Assembly (NCBI RefSeq): GCF_006494535.1
Contig: NZ_VHIQ01000002.1
Coordinates: 524,508 to 588,507 of the forward strand
Source of the DNA: Paucihalobacter ruber
GTDB taxonomy: Bacteria; Bacteroidota; Bacteroidia; Flavobacteriales; Flavobacteriaceae
Direction: 5' to 3'
Length of the DNA: 64,000 bases
Both the position numbers and the translations under genes were made by a program. The notes under the pieces were generated by a model that saw only the letters and a program-made list of their open reading frames with translations, made no database searches and was not told the origin of the DNA. This document shows positions 44,720 to 53,012 of this stretch, one piece after another. Position 1 is the stretch's first letter, and every line of letters starts with the position of its first letter.

Positions 44720-44752
44720 AAAAAAAGCCCAAATCTATGTTTGGGCCTTTTA
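44720..44752 (-). terminator. Terminator GCCCAAA/TTTGGGC
   Basis: Seven-base arms with T-run on the leftward strand. It follows the mini reading frame at 44819. Confidence 0.75.
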
Positions 44753-44818
44753 TCAGCCAAAATAAATGTGCTATCAATCATTATTTATAAATAATGAAAT
44801 TATTTTGCTGTAAATTTT

Positions 44819-44887
44819 TTAGAAGAACACCTTGCTCACCATTACTACCAATGCAACAAGCAAAAAAAGTCTTTTAATATTTTTCAT
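44819..44887 (-). CDS. Possible 22-aa membrane peptide between two terminators
   Basis: ATG to TAA encodes MKNIKRLFLLVALVVMVSKV plus FF: positive N-terminus and one hydrophobic helix. It has its own terminator on each side, and a hairpin at 44905-44947 (CGGTTT/AAACCG with inner GAGTTT/AAACTC) in its 5' region. The locus could instead be a small RNA. The rest of the gap 44653-45016 shows nothing else. Confidence 0.35.
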   Translation of the reverse strand: MKNIKRLFLLVALVVMVSKVFF

Positions 44888-44969
44888 AACACCGTAGGTT
44901 AAGTCGGTTTGGGAGTTTAAATATCATAAAAACTCACAAATAAACCGATGTAAAACACAAAAAAACGAT

Positions 44970-45007
44970 TAAAAGCACTATAATTTAACATTTGTAGTGC
45001 TTTTTTA
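44970..45007 (-). terminator. serS terminator
   Basis: Arms AAAAGCACTA/TAGTGCTTTT, followed by a T-run on the leftward strand, ten bases after the serS stop. Confidence 0.85.
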
Positions 45008-45016
45008 TGAAAAAAC

Positions 45017-46291
45017 TTACATTTTAATTTCGGAAAATCCGGTATAAGGAATTAATACTTCCGGTATTTTAATGCCGCTGTCTGTTTGGTAATTTTCCAA
45101 AATTCCGGCCAGTACTCTAGGTAATGCCAGTGAGCTTCCGTTTAAAGTGTGTGCCAGTTCAGTTTTACCGGAGCTATTTTTAAACCTAAGTTTTAATCGG
45201 TTGGCCTGAAAGGTTTCAAAATTAGACACCGAAGAAATTTCTAACCAGCGTTCCTGAGCTGTAGAATACACTTCAAAATCGTAAGTGAGTGCAGAGGTAA
45301 AGCCTAAATCACCACCACACAAACGCAAGATTCGGTAGGGTAATTGTAATTCTTGTAAAATGCCTTTTACATGTTCAACCATTTCGTTTAAAGCATTATA
45401 AGAGTTATCAGGATGTTCAATTCTTAAAATCTCTACCTTGTCAAACTGGTGCAAGCGGTTTAAACCTCTAACGTGTGCACCGTAACTTCCGGCTTCGCGT
45501 CTAAAGCAAGGCGTGTAACCCGTAAGCTTTATTGGGAAATCTTTTTCGCTTAATAAACTATCGCGATAAATATTAGTTGCAGGAACTTCGGCGGTAGGAA
45601 TGAGGTATAAATTATCTTCGGTAACGTGATACATTTGACCTTCTTTATCGGGCAGCTGACCCGTTCCAAATCCCGAAGCCTCATTTACCAAAAGTGGTAA
45701 CTGATATTCTGTATAACCTGCAGCCGTATTTTTGTCTAAAAAATAACTAATTAAAGCACGCTGCAGCTTGGCGCCTTTACCTTTATAAACCGGAAAACCG
45801 GCACCGGTAATTTTGTTGCCCAATTCAAAATCAATAATGTCGTATTTTTTAGCCAATTCCCAATGCGGTAGTGCGTTGTCGCCCAAATCAGGAATGGCAC
45901 CTTCGAGGTAAACTTCTTCGTTATCGGTTTCAGAATTGCCTTCGGGAACCAAGTCGTTTGGCACATTGGGTATTTTGTAAAGCAACTCATTGAGCGCTTC
46001 AATAGTATCGTTTAATACCTGTTCCAAATTTTTAGACTGCTCTTTTAGCTGCGTGGTTTTTTCCTTTAAAACATTGGCTTTTTGTGGCTGCTTCGATTGA
46101 AATAGCGCACCAATATCTTTTGAAAGATTGTTAGACTCTGCTTTAATAGCGTCTAATTCGGTTTGGGTTGCACGGCGTTTTTCGTCTAAAGATAAGGCGG
46201 TTTCAACCATTTCAGTGGCGTCTATATTGCGTTTGGCAAGCGCCTTAATGACGGCTTCTTTCTGATTTCTGATGGCAGCTATTTGTAACAT
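45017..46291 (-). CDS. serS: Serine--tRNA ligase
   Basis: 424 residues from ATG 46291 (MLQIAAIRNQKEAV). The frame runs 29 codons further upstream, but that part is encoded by a dispersed repeat and has no homology to SerRS. N-terminal coiled-coil tRNA-binding arm (about 25-100), class II core with motif 2 (CFRREAGSYGAHVRGLNRLH) and motif 3 (NGSSLALPRVLAGILENYQT). Confidence 0.97.
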   Translation of the reverse strand: MLQIAAIRNQKEAVIKALAKRNIDATEMVETALSLDEKRRATQTELDAIKAESNNLSKDIGALFQSKQPQKANVLKEKTTQLKEQSKNLEQVLNDTIEALNELLYKIPNVPNDLVPEGNSETDNEEVYLEGAIPDLGDNALPHWELAKKYDIIDFELGNKITGAGFPVYKGKGAKLQRALISYFLDKNTAAGYTEYQLPLLVNEASGFGTGQLPDKEGQMYHVTEDNLYLIPTAEVPATNIYRDSLLSEKDFPIKLTGYTPCFRREAGSYGAHVRGLNRLHQFDKVEILRIEHPDNSYNALNEMVEHVKGILQELQLPYRILRLCGGDLGFTSALTYDFEVYSTAQERWLEISSVSNFETFQANRLKLRFKNSSGKTELAHTLNGSSLALPRVLAGILENYQTDSGIKIPEVLIPYTGFSEIKM

Positions 46292-46310
46292 AGTGTTTGA
46301 TATTTTTTTG

Positions 46311-46442
46311 GGCGTTACGCTTTGCGGATTTTTGGGGCCGCAAAGCGTCGGGTTTTCCGCTGTATCTTTTTTGCTCAATAACCCTGTTTAAACCATTAAT
46401 AAACAGGCGTCGCAAAAAAGGATGCCGCTGCAACCCCTAACG
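46311..46442. repeat. Dispersed flavobacterial intergenic repeat (GGCGTTA...CTAACGC)
   Basis: A 132-base element with inverted ends (GCGTTA/TAACGC), an internal GCTTTGCGG/CCGCAAAGC hairpin and the GGATGCCGCTGCAACCCC block. I recall similar elements dispersed in Flavobacterium genomes. It overlaps the spurious 5' extension of serS. Confidence 0.65.
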
Positions 46443-46514
46443 CATTTAAGAGTGCAAAACTAATCAAAATTTTGAAGGCTTAAAGATTAAAACAAATCAA
46501 AAAACATATCTCAA

Positions 46515-47825
46515 TTACAAATCTGACGGTAATAACCAATCGCTATGCTTAAAATGAGACCACGGCACCGATGCAAGGTCTATTTCAGGATTAACCAGTT
46601 GTTTATAGGGCCTACCGTTAACACTCACATAAGCCGATACAAATACCTGAATATCTTTACCTTGTTTGGCGTATTCTTTTTTTAATCGTTGCGCAAACTG
46701 CCAGATAAAATCGGGTTTGGTTGTAGCACCGCGCTGTTGTTTCTTGGTGAGATAATCGTTTAAATTGATTTGTATGACCTCATTAGTAGCTTTATCTACC
46801 ACTTTGTAAATGGTGCTGCCGCCTTTTGTGCGTAACATCATTCGCCAGGACATACGGTGACCTTCTTCGGTCCAAAGCACATTGTCTTCAATAAGATGAT
46901 GTCTTAATGGCAGCAAAATTTGAAAAGCGAAATAAACAGAAAAAACGCTAACCAAAATTGGCGCGTATTTGGGAATAATGATTTCGACTCTATCGTAATA
47001 TGGTTTACGCTTAATAAATAAGTTATTGATGACTTTGGAGTCAAAGAAAAACAAGCAAAACGCGAGCGATAAATAAGGGAAAATTCCAACTTGAAAAACA
47101 AACGAATTAAACAGGTGAAAGAAAATGGATGCTGCAAAGGCCAACTTTCTTGTGGGTTTCCATAATAACAACGGAACAACCAAACCGTCAAATAAGATGC
47201 CGCCGTAGGCTAAAAAATAATGCATCCATTTTTCTTGAAGTAAATCTCCTACAATGTAGTAGTGTTGTTTACTCTTCATAAGAATTTCCATAACTGAGGT
47301 GTTGAGCCAGTCGGGATAAATTTTGGCAATAGCACCGTAAGTGTAAACGATAAATAGTTGCAAAATAATAATCAACCAAACCCAGTAGGGCATTGAGGTG
47401 TTTTTAATTTCGGGATGTTGTTTGGCATCAACAGAGGCATAATGATGCGCGGGAAGTAACACCATTAAAAAACTAAAAAAGCTCAATAAGTAATAGTGGT
47501 TGTTGTACGAAGATTTTTGCATCAAATAAGTGCAGGTCCACATGATGGCAAAGGCAAAAGCACTCCATCTATATTTGTAGCCAATCATTATGAGTAAACC
47601 AAAAATACCCATAACGATGTAGTAGGCATACATCCAGTAACCGGGCAGTGGTTGTAGCCATTCAAAACCTATGAAGGTAAAGGTAAATTGAGGCTCAATA
47701 AGGGTTGTTTTAACCCAGCCCGTTAAAATGGCGCCAATGGATTCGGCAAAGCACAAAAACCCGAAAATAATTCTGAAAACTATCAGGGCTGAATTATCAA
47801 TATGTCTAAAAAGAAAATTAAACAT
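46515..47825 (-). CDS. HTTM domain membrane protein
   Basis: 436 residues. Several transmembrane helices (about 10-320) in the pattern of the HTTM domain (vitamin K-dependent gamma-carboxylase-like: LIVFRIIFGFLCFAESIGAI), then a C-terminal soluble part with HRMSWRMMLRTKGG. Substrate unknown. It overlaps the ribF gene by eight bases. Confidence 0.85.
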   Translation of the reverse strand: MFNFLFRHIDNSALIVFRIIFGFLCFAESIGAILTGWVKTTLIEPQFTFTFIGFEWLQPLPGYWMYAYYIVMGIFGLLIMIGYKYRWSAFAFAIMWTCTYLMQKSSYNNHYYLLSFFSFLMVLLPAHHYASVDAKQHPEIKNTSMPYWVWLIIILQLFIVYTYGAIAKIYPDWLNTSVMEILMKSKQHYYIVGDLLQEKWMHYFLAYGGILFDGLVVPLLLWKPTRKLAFAASIFFHLFNSFVFQVGIFPYLSLAFCLFFFDSKVINNLFIKRKPYYDRVEIIIPKYAPILVSVFSVYFAFQILLPLRHHLIEDNVLWTEEGHRMSWRMMLRTKGGSTIYKVVDKATNEVIQINLNDYLTKKQQRGATTKPDFIWQFAQRLKKEYAKQGKDIQVFVSAYVSVNGRPYKQLVNPEIDLASVPWSHFKHSDWLLPSDL

Positions 47826-48723
47826 GTTGTTTTATATAATGCAGGGCATTTTTTTGATCTGTTTTGAGTTGATTTTTAAGTGCATCAAGAGATTCGAATT
47901 TGTGCTCATCTCTTAGTCTTTCAAGCAGTTCTATTTTGATAACAATATCATATAAATTCTCGTTGACTCCAAACCAATGCACTTCTATAGATTGCTGTGT
48001 ACCGTCAACTGTGGGTTTGGTGCCAATATTCATCATTCCAAAAACTTCACGGTTATTTATTGCTGATTTAACAACGTAAACGCCGTTTTTTGGAATCAGC
48101 TTATAACTTTCATCAATAGAAATATTAGCGGTTGGAAAATCAATTGTACGACCTATACCGCGGCCTTTTACTACTTTACCTGTTAAAAAATAGGGATAGC
48201 CCAAATAGGTGTTGGCTGTTTCAATATCACCATTTGCAAGGGCTTTTCTAATTTTGGTGCTGCTAACGGCAACACTTTCAACCTCTAGGGCCGATATTTC
48301 TTCAACTTCAAAACCAAACTGTTCTCCAAATTGTTTTAAATCTAAAATATTAGCACTTCGGTTTTTACCAAATCTATGATCATAACCTATAATGATGTAT
48401 TTAGTGTTTAGTTCGTTTAATAAGATATTTTCAACATATTCTAGAGGTGATAGATTAGAGAAGGTTTTTGTAAATGGCATGATCACCACTTCGTCAATAC
48501 CTAACTTTTTAAGTTGATTTTTACGTTCTTCAATGGTAAGTAGCAATTTTAAGTCGCTGTCTTTGTTCAGCACCATTCGCGGATGTGGAAATAAGGTTAG
48601 TACGACCGCTTTTAAATGATGTTCCCTAGCGCGCTGCATCAATTTGCTCAATATTTTTTGATGTCCAACATGAACTCCGTCAAATGTACCAACCGTAATA
48701 ACCGAACCTTTTGAATAAAACAA
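47818..48723 (-). CDS. ribF: Bifunctional riboflavin kinase/FAD synthetase
   Basis: 301 residues. N-terminal nucleotidyltransferase with GTFDGVHVGHQKIL and the SSTKIRKAL motif; C-terminal flavokinase with GRGIGRTIDFPTANI and EVHWFGVNENLYD. The start is a TTG (48723); a stop precedes it and no ATG is available. The N-terminus is about 12 residues shorter than in many relatives. Confidence 0.93.
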   Translation of the reverse strand: MFYSKGSVITVGTFDGVHVGHQKILSKLMQRAREHHLKAVVLTLFPHPRMVLNKDSDLKLLLTIEERKNQLKKLGIDEVVIMPFTKTFSNLSPLEYVENILLNELNTKYIIIGYDHRFGKNRSANILDLKQFGEQFGFEVEEISALEVESVAVSSTKIRKALANGDIETANTYLGYPYFLTGKVVKGRGIGRTIDFPTANISIDESYKLIPKNGVYVVKSAINNREVFGMMNIGTKPTVDGTQQSIEVHWFGVNENLYDIVIKIELLERLRDEHKFESLDALKNQLKTDQKNALHYIKQHV

Positions 48724-48893
48724 GCTAAAAGATTATTAAAAATTTATGCCGTAAAAATAGCCATATAATTGGTAAAGTATTTTAAATTAAATACAAAAGT
48801 AAGGTCGTGAATTCAAGATAATTTACCAATTTTACTCAAATTCTTCAAGATTTCTGTAATTTTAATACAATCTATTAGGGGTTCATTTATGGC

Positions 48894-49290
48894 ATGAAAC
48901 AGCTTGCGCTTTACTCTATTTGTTTTTTATTGGCATATTTTACAATGTTCTGACAATATTTTTTTTGGATTTAGTGGTGCTATTAATCCCTATGAACTGG
49001 AAATTTGTGGTTGAATCGCTTTGTCGGGTAATGAATTTTCCGAAACAAATTTCAATATTTATCCAAACCCAAATAACGGGATATTTAACATTATAATCAA
49101 TTCAACTAACGTTTAAAAAATGAATGTAAGCGTTTTTGATATGAGAGTCAGACAGCTTTATAGGAACCGCTTTGATGCCAGTTTAAAACATGGAAATACA
49201 ATAGATTTAGGAAATGTACAAGGAGGATTTTATCTGCTTAATTTAACCGACGGAATTAAAACCATTATAAAAAAGATGATTATTGAATAA
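48894..49290 (+). pseudogene. Collapsed T9SS-secreted protein gene
   Basis: Opens with a signal peptide (MKQLALYSICFLLAYF) that soon meets stops. The 3' part, with frame breaks, encodes a type A T9SS C-terminal sorting domain: FNIYPNPNNGIFNI, VSVFDMRVRQLY, GFYLLNLTDG, KKMIIE. The whole central part is gone. It lies in the 612-base gap between ribF and pth. The remaining bases hold nothing else. Confidence 0.85.
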
Positions 49291-49335
49291 GATAAATCTT
49301 GAAATATTAAAAGAGACAGCAAATGACTGCTTTTT

Positions 49336-49968
49336 TTATTTACCGTTAAAGTGATTCATGGTAGTATTAATACCGGCCAACCCAAATGACTTGATGGCCT
49401 CTGCTGTTAAGGTGAGTCTCTCAGGCAAGGCCGCTTCTTCTTCTTGGGACCATTTACCCAAAACGTAGTCTACCTGATTGCCTTTGTTAAATGCATCGCT
49501 AATGCCAAAACGCAATCTGTTGTAATTGGTAGTTTGAAGGGTGTTTTGAATGTCTTTTAATCCGTTGTGACCACCGTCGCTTCCTTTGGTTTTAATTCTA
49601 ATTTGCCCAAAGGACAGGTTTAAATCATCTGTTAGGACTAAAACATTTTCTAAGGGAATATTTTCTTTTGTCATCCAGTATTTTACGGCTTTTCCACTTA
49701 GGTTCATATAAGTGCTGGGTTTTAATAAAATAAAACTTCTACCCTTAAATTTATAGGTGCATACATCACCTAGTTTTTGTGTTTCAAAACTCAATTCTTC
49801 TTTTGTAGCGAGTGTGTCAAGTATTTTAAATCCAACATTATGCCTGGTATTGTGATATTTTTCGCCAATATTTCCTAAACCAACAATTAAGAATTTTTTC
49901 ATGTCTAAGGATGCCTCGTAATTAGAGTTAGATTCTGTATTAAATATGTTTTTAAAGAAACTTAACAT
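49336..49968 (-). CDS. pth: Peptidyl-tRNA hydrolase
   Basis: 210 residues. The enzyme proper begins at MKKFLIVGLGNIGEKYHNTR (about residue 23) with the catalytic His in NTRHNVGF and Asp in TDDLNLSFG. The 22-residue N-terminal extension is usual in Bacteroidota. It recycles tRNA from drop-off peptidyl-tRNA. Confidence 0.95.
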   Translation of the reverse strand: MLSFFKNIFNTESNSNYEASLDMKKFLIVGLGNIGEKYHNTRHNVGFKILDTLATKEELSFETQKLGDVCTYKFKGRSFILLKPSTYMNLSGKAVKYWMTKENIPLENVLVLTDDLNLSFGQIRIKTKGSDGGHNGLKDIQNTLQTTNYNRLRFGISDAFNKGNQVDYVLGKWSQEEEAALPERLTLTAEAIKSFGLAGINTTMNHFNGK

Positions 49969-49990
49969 GGTTTTTAATTGCTAAAAATAA

Positions 49991-50034
49991 AAAAAGCATT
50001 CTATTCCGAAGCCACGGAAAACAGAATGCTTTTT
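49991..50034 (-). terminator. Terminator between rplY and pth
   Basis: Hairpin AAAGCATTCT...AGAATGCTTT with inner TTCCG/CGGAA, followed by a T-run on the leftward strand; 19 bases after the rplY stop. Confidence 0.8.
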
Positions 50035-50052
50035 CTTTAACCAAAAATTTGT

Positions 50053-50676
50053 TTATTCTTGTGAAGTTTCTTCGGTCGTTTCAGCTGCTACAGTTTCTTC
50101 TTCATCTTCTTCATCTGCAACATTCATAGAAGCTCTAGAACGTCTTACTTGGCAAACAACAGTGTTGTCTGGGTGCAAGAATTTGAAAGCATCGTTTTTC
50201 AACTCGGTAATATAAAGTTTACTACCAATTTTTAGAGGCGTAATATCTGCTTCTACATAATCTGGTAAATTAGCAGGTAAAGCCTTAACTCTAAGTGTGC
50301 GTTTGTTTTTACGTAACACGCCACCATTTAAAACACCTCGAGAAACACCTATAATATGTACAGGGATATCCATGGTAATTTCTTTATCTTCGAAAAGCTG
50401 GTAGAAATCTACGTGTAAGATTTTGTCTGTTACAGGATGAAACTGAATATCTTGCATAACTGCGTTAAAAGTTTCACCACCTTCTAAAGCAATCACAACT
50501 GTGTGCGCGTCTGGTGTGTAAACCAGTTTTGAGAACGCCAGTTCTGGTGATGCAAAATGTACTGGCTTGTCTCCTCCGTATAGCACGCAAGGAACCTGTC
50601 CAGCATTACGTAAGGCTTGAGTTGCTTTCTTGCCCACGCTTTCTCTTTTAGATCCGTTGATTGTAATTGATTTCAT
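50053..50676 (-). CDS. rplY: 50S ribosomal protein L25/general stress protein Ctc
   Basis: 207 residues. L25 core (1-95) with [13 protein letters not shown], the Ctc beta-domain (95-180) and an acidic Glu-rich tail as in Bacteroidota. It binds 5S rRNA. It starts 21 bases after the prs stop. Confidence 0.95.
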   Translation of the reverse strand: MKSITINGSKRESVGKKATQALRNAGQVPCVLYGGDKPVHFASPELAFSKLVYTPDAHTVVIALEGGETFNAVMQDIQFHPVTDKILHVDFYQLFEDKEITMDIPVHIIGVSRGVLNGGVLRKNKRTLRVKALPANLPDYVEADITPLKIGSKLYITELKNDAFKFLHPDNTVVCQVRRSRASMNVADEEDEEETVAAETTEETSQE

Positions 50677-50697
50677 TTGATATATTTAATTATTAAT

Positions 50698-51639
50698 TTA
50701 CATGATAAATTTTGAGCTGATTGATCGGTTATAATGTACGTTATACATTACCGCTGCAAATAAATCTGCACAGCTCAATACCTTTATTTTTGGACTCTGA
50801 ATTTTCAATGGTATAGAGTCTGTTACTATTAACTCGGCTAATTGCGAATTTTCAATTCTGTCATAAGCACTTCCCGACAATATAGGATGTGTACAAATAG
50901 CTCTTACACTTAGCGCACCTCTTTCCATCATTACATCTGCTGCTTTGGCCAGTGTTCCTGCTGTATCAACCATATCGTCTACAAGCACTACATTTTTCCC
51001 CGTTACGTCGCCAATTAATTCCATATGAGAAATAACATTGGCTTTAGCGCGCTGTTTGTAACAAATCACCACATCGCTTTCAAGTGCTTTAGCATAGGCA
51101 TAGGCACGTTTGGAGCCTCCCATATCAGGAGAAGCAACAGTAAGGTTTTCTAAATTTAAATGTTGTAGATATGGTAAAAAGATAGTTGATGCAAATAAAT
51201 GATCTACCGGTTTTTCAAAAAAGCCCTGAATTTGATCGGCGTGCAAATCCATGGTGATAATGCGGGTTGCCCCGGCTGCTTCCAGCATTTTAGCCACCAG
51301 TTTGGCAGCAATAGGCACTCTGGGTTTGTCTTTTCGGTCTTGTCGGGCCCATCCAAAATAAGGCAGAACGGCTGTAATGTGTCTGGCTGAAGCGCGTTTG
51401 GCGGCATCAATCATTAATAGCATTTCCATTAAATTTTCAGGTCCCGGATGTGTTGATCCAATAATGAAAATTCGGGTGCCTCTAATAGATTCTTCATACG
51501 AAGGCTGAAACTCGCCATCGCTGTATCTTGAGGTAATAACATTGCCCAAAGACACGCCGTATGCCGCTGCAATCTTTTCAGCGAGATAGGTGCTTTGTGT
51601 ACAACCAAATATTTTGGCTTCAGTGGGTTCTTGAGACAT
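50698..51639 (-). CDS. prs: Ribose-phosphate pyrophosphokinase
   Basis: 313 residues. PRPP-binding loop VLVDDMVDTAGT and the MDLHADQIQGFF catalytic region. It makes PRPP from ribose-5-phosphate and ATP. First gene of prs-rplY-(pth). Confidence 0.96.
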   Translation of the reverse strand: MSQEPTEAKIFGCTQSTYLAEKIAAAYGVSLGNVITSRYSDGEFQPSYEESIRGTRIFIIGSTHPGPENLMEMLLMIDAAKRASARHITAVLPYFGWARQDRKDKPRVPIAAKLVAKMLEAAGATRIITMDLHADQIQGFFEKPVDHLFASTIFLPYLQHLNLENLTVASPDMGGSKRAYAYAKALESDVVICYKQRAKANVISHMELIGDVTGKNVVLVDDMVDTAGTLAKAADVMMERGALSVRAICTHPILSGSAYDRIENSQLAELIVTDSIPLKIQSPKIKVLSCADLFAAVMYNVHYNRSISSKFIM

Positions 51640-51680
51640 GCCTTTAAAAAAAATAAGATGACCTTGTTAAAAAGGAGGTG

Positions 51681-51688
51681 CAAATTTA
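51681..51688 (-). promoter_or_regulatory. -7 promoter box of prs
   Basis: TAAATTTG on the leftward strand, a perfect TAnnTTTG, 42 bases before the prs ATG. Confidence 0.5.
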
Positions 51689-51731
51689 GCAATTTATTTG
51701 ATGCGTTAAAGTATATTCTCTACATATTTAG

Positions 51732-51761
51732 TTGTAAGCACTAAATTATTTATTATTTTTG
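51732..51761 (+). promoter_or_regulatory. Promoter of tRNA-Leu
   Basis: TTG (51732-51734), 19 bases, TATTTTTG (51754-51761): a perfect example of the Bacteroidota promoter. It precedes first the broken tRNA copy and then the intact one. Confidence 0.75.
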
Positions 51762-51773
51762 CGGACTGAAAAT

Positions 51774-51815
51774 GCTCAAGTGGCGGATCCGGATAGATAT
51801 CGGGAGGTAGACACG
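51774..51815 (+). pseudogene. Broken 5' half of tRNA-Leu
   Basis: GCTCAAGTGGCGGA and GGTAGACACG match the acceptor and D-arm of the intact tRNA 48 bases downstream, but an 18-base palindrome-like insert (TCCGGATAGATATCGGGA) sits in the D-loop and the rest of the tRNA is absent. It is transcribed from the same promoter. Confidence 0.75.
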
Positions 51816-51821
51816 TAAATT

Positions 51822-51903
51822 GCTCAAGTGGCGGAATTGGTAGACGCGCTGGATTCAAAATCCAGTTTCTTCGGAAGTGTGGGTTCGATTCCCACCTTGA
51901 GTA
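51822..51903 (+). tRNA. tRNA-Leu(CAA)
   Basis: 82 bases. Acceptor GCTCAAG/CTTGAGT, D-loop AATTGGTAGACG, anticodon stem CTGGA/TCCAG around TTCAAAA (anticodon CAA), a variable arm and T-loop GGGTTCGATTCCC. CCA is not encoded. Confidence 0.97.
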
Positions 51904-52001
51904 CTAAAACCGTAAATTGTTAATTGATAACTTTTTACGGGTTTTTATTCCTAAATTTCAACCATAAGTTTTATTAGCAGGCTAACGTTTCTTTGGCAAA
52001 T

Positions 52002-52034
52002 AGACCTCACAGGTTTTCAAAACCTGTGAGGTCT
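52002..52034. repeat. AGACCTCACAGGTTTT palindrome
   Basis: Perfect 16-base arms around one C. An extended member of the family found in the 10539-17614 array, here 100 bases after tRNA-Leu. Confidence 0.85.
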
Positions 52035-52496
52035 GTAACTGCTGCTATCAAACGGTTACATTGTAGAGACGCTGCGTCTATTCTGTGTCAATAAAATTAC
52101 AAATCCCAAAGTTTCCTATACATATCTTTTGGCTGTCATAGCTGAGTCTCGTATCAAAGCATGAAATAAGCGTACAATAGGTTACCTTAGAATCATTTAT
52201 GTAAAACGAGCTGCTGGAAACTATTGGTGTATGGTTAGTGGGTTGTTAAATCGTTGGTTTAATCTTTGATAGTATTGGTTATAATGACTTAATTATAACA
52301 CTAACGATTTAAAATCGTCATGGCACACCAGGGTATAAAAATAATGTTTGTAAAGGTTTTATGTACAATTGCTTGAAGAGCGGTGCCGGCAATTTTATGA
52401 AGGTGCTTGTGGGTTGGAATAGGTAGAGGTTGGGTTGATTATTGGCCTGTTTTCGGTTGTCGGTTGTCGGTTGTTAGTTTGTTGCAATAGATGTTG
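52035..52496. other. Gene-free gap with small repeats
   Basis: 462 bases between tRNA-Leu and the secretion operon. It holds a TAGACGC-type palindrome near 52066-52082, a short tandem of CGGTTGT units at 52453-52475, and no credible gene or promoter. A reading frame near 52320-52430 has no start and no recognised similarity. Confidence 0.6.
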
Positions 52497-53012
52497 TTAT
52501 TGCGTTATTGTGCGCAGCATTAGTGTAAGCGTGAGGTATTCAGTTTTTTGTTTAACATCATGTATTTTTTTGAATTCGCTGTGAATAACTTCACCAAATA
52601 TTGTGTTTTTTTCCAGAGTATAGATAAAGTTGCTTAGATCATTATACGCGCCAGACAGGATAAATTTATAGGTATTTTGGGTTTGGTTATTATTAGAAAA
52701 CACGTGAGGTTCGTTAAAATTAAGAACTACCAAATTGTTTTTCGAGGCAAAATCATTCATATAATACAGTAAATTATTTTGGGCTGTTATCGTTTTAAGC
52801 CGATTAATAGCAAGTATTGAGTCGATTATTTTTTCTTTTCTCTTTAGTTGCAATAATAATGCAGGTGAGTTTTCAAGCTTATCAGATTCTGTTAGCAGAT
52901 TTAAATATTCACGTCTTTGATTTATGGTATTAGATATGGCAAATTTATAGGACAGTACCAGAATCAAAAAGAGGAATATAATGACTATAATGAATTTATT
53001 TTGTGTTTTCAA
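52497..53012 (-). CDS. PilO/GspM-like inner-membrane protein
   Basis: 171 residues: one transmembrane helix (about 7-24), coiled coil (about 30-85) and a small alpha-beta periplasmic domain. That is the PilO/GspM shape, and it follows the PilM/N-like gene with a 17-base overlap. Last gene of the operon. Sequence similarity to named families cannot be judged by eye, so the call rests on topology and position. Confidence 0.65.
   Translation of the reverse strand: MKTQNKFIIVIIFLFLILVLSYKFAISNTINQRREYLNLLTESDKLENSPALLLQLKRKEKIIDSILAINRLKTITAQNNLLYYMNDFASKNNLVVLNFNEPHVFSNNNQTQNTYKFILSGAYNDLSNFIYTLEKNTIFGEVIHSEFKKIHDVKQKTEYLTLTLMLRTITQ

Noticed and set aside
46292..46378. 29-codon 5' extension of serS
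   Set aside because: It is encoded by a dispersed intergenic repeat and is not part of the SerRS fold.
47818..48780. FMN riboswitch upstream of ribF
   Set aside because: No conserved RFN-type segments seen in the upstream bases.
52320..52430. Open stretch after tRNA-Leu with YNCL and VGW residues
   Set aside because: No start codon context, no homology recognised, too short to claim a remnant.
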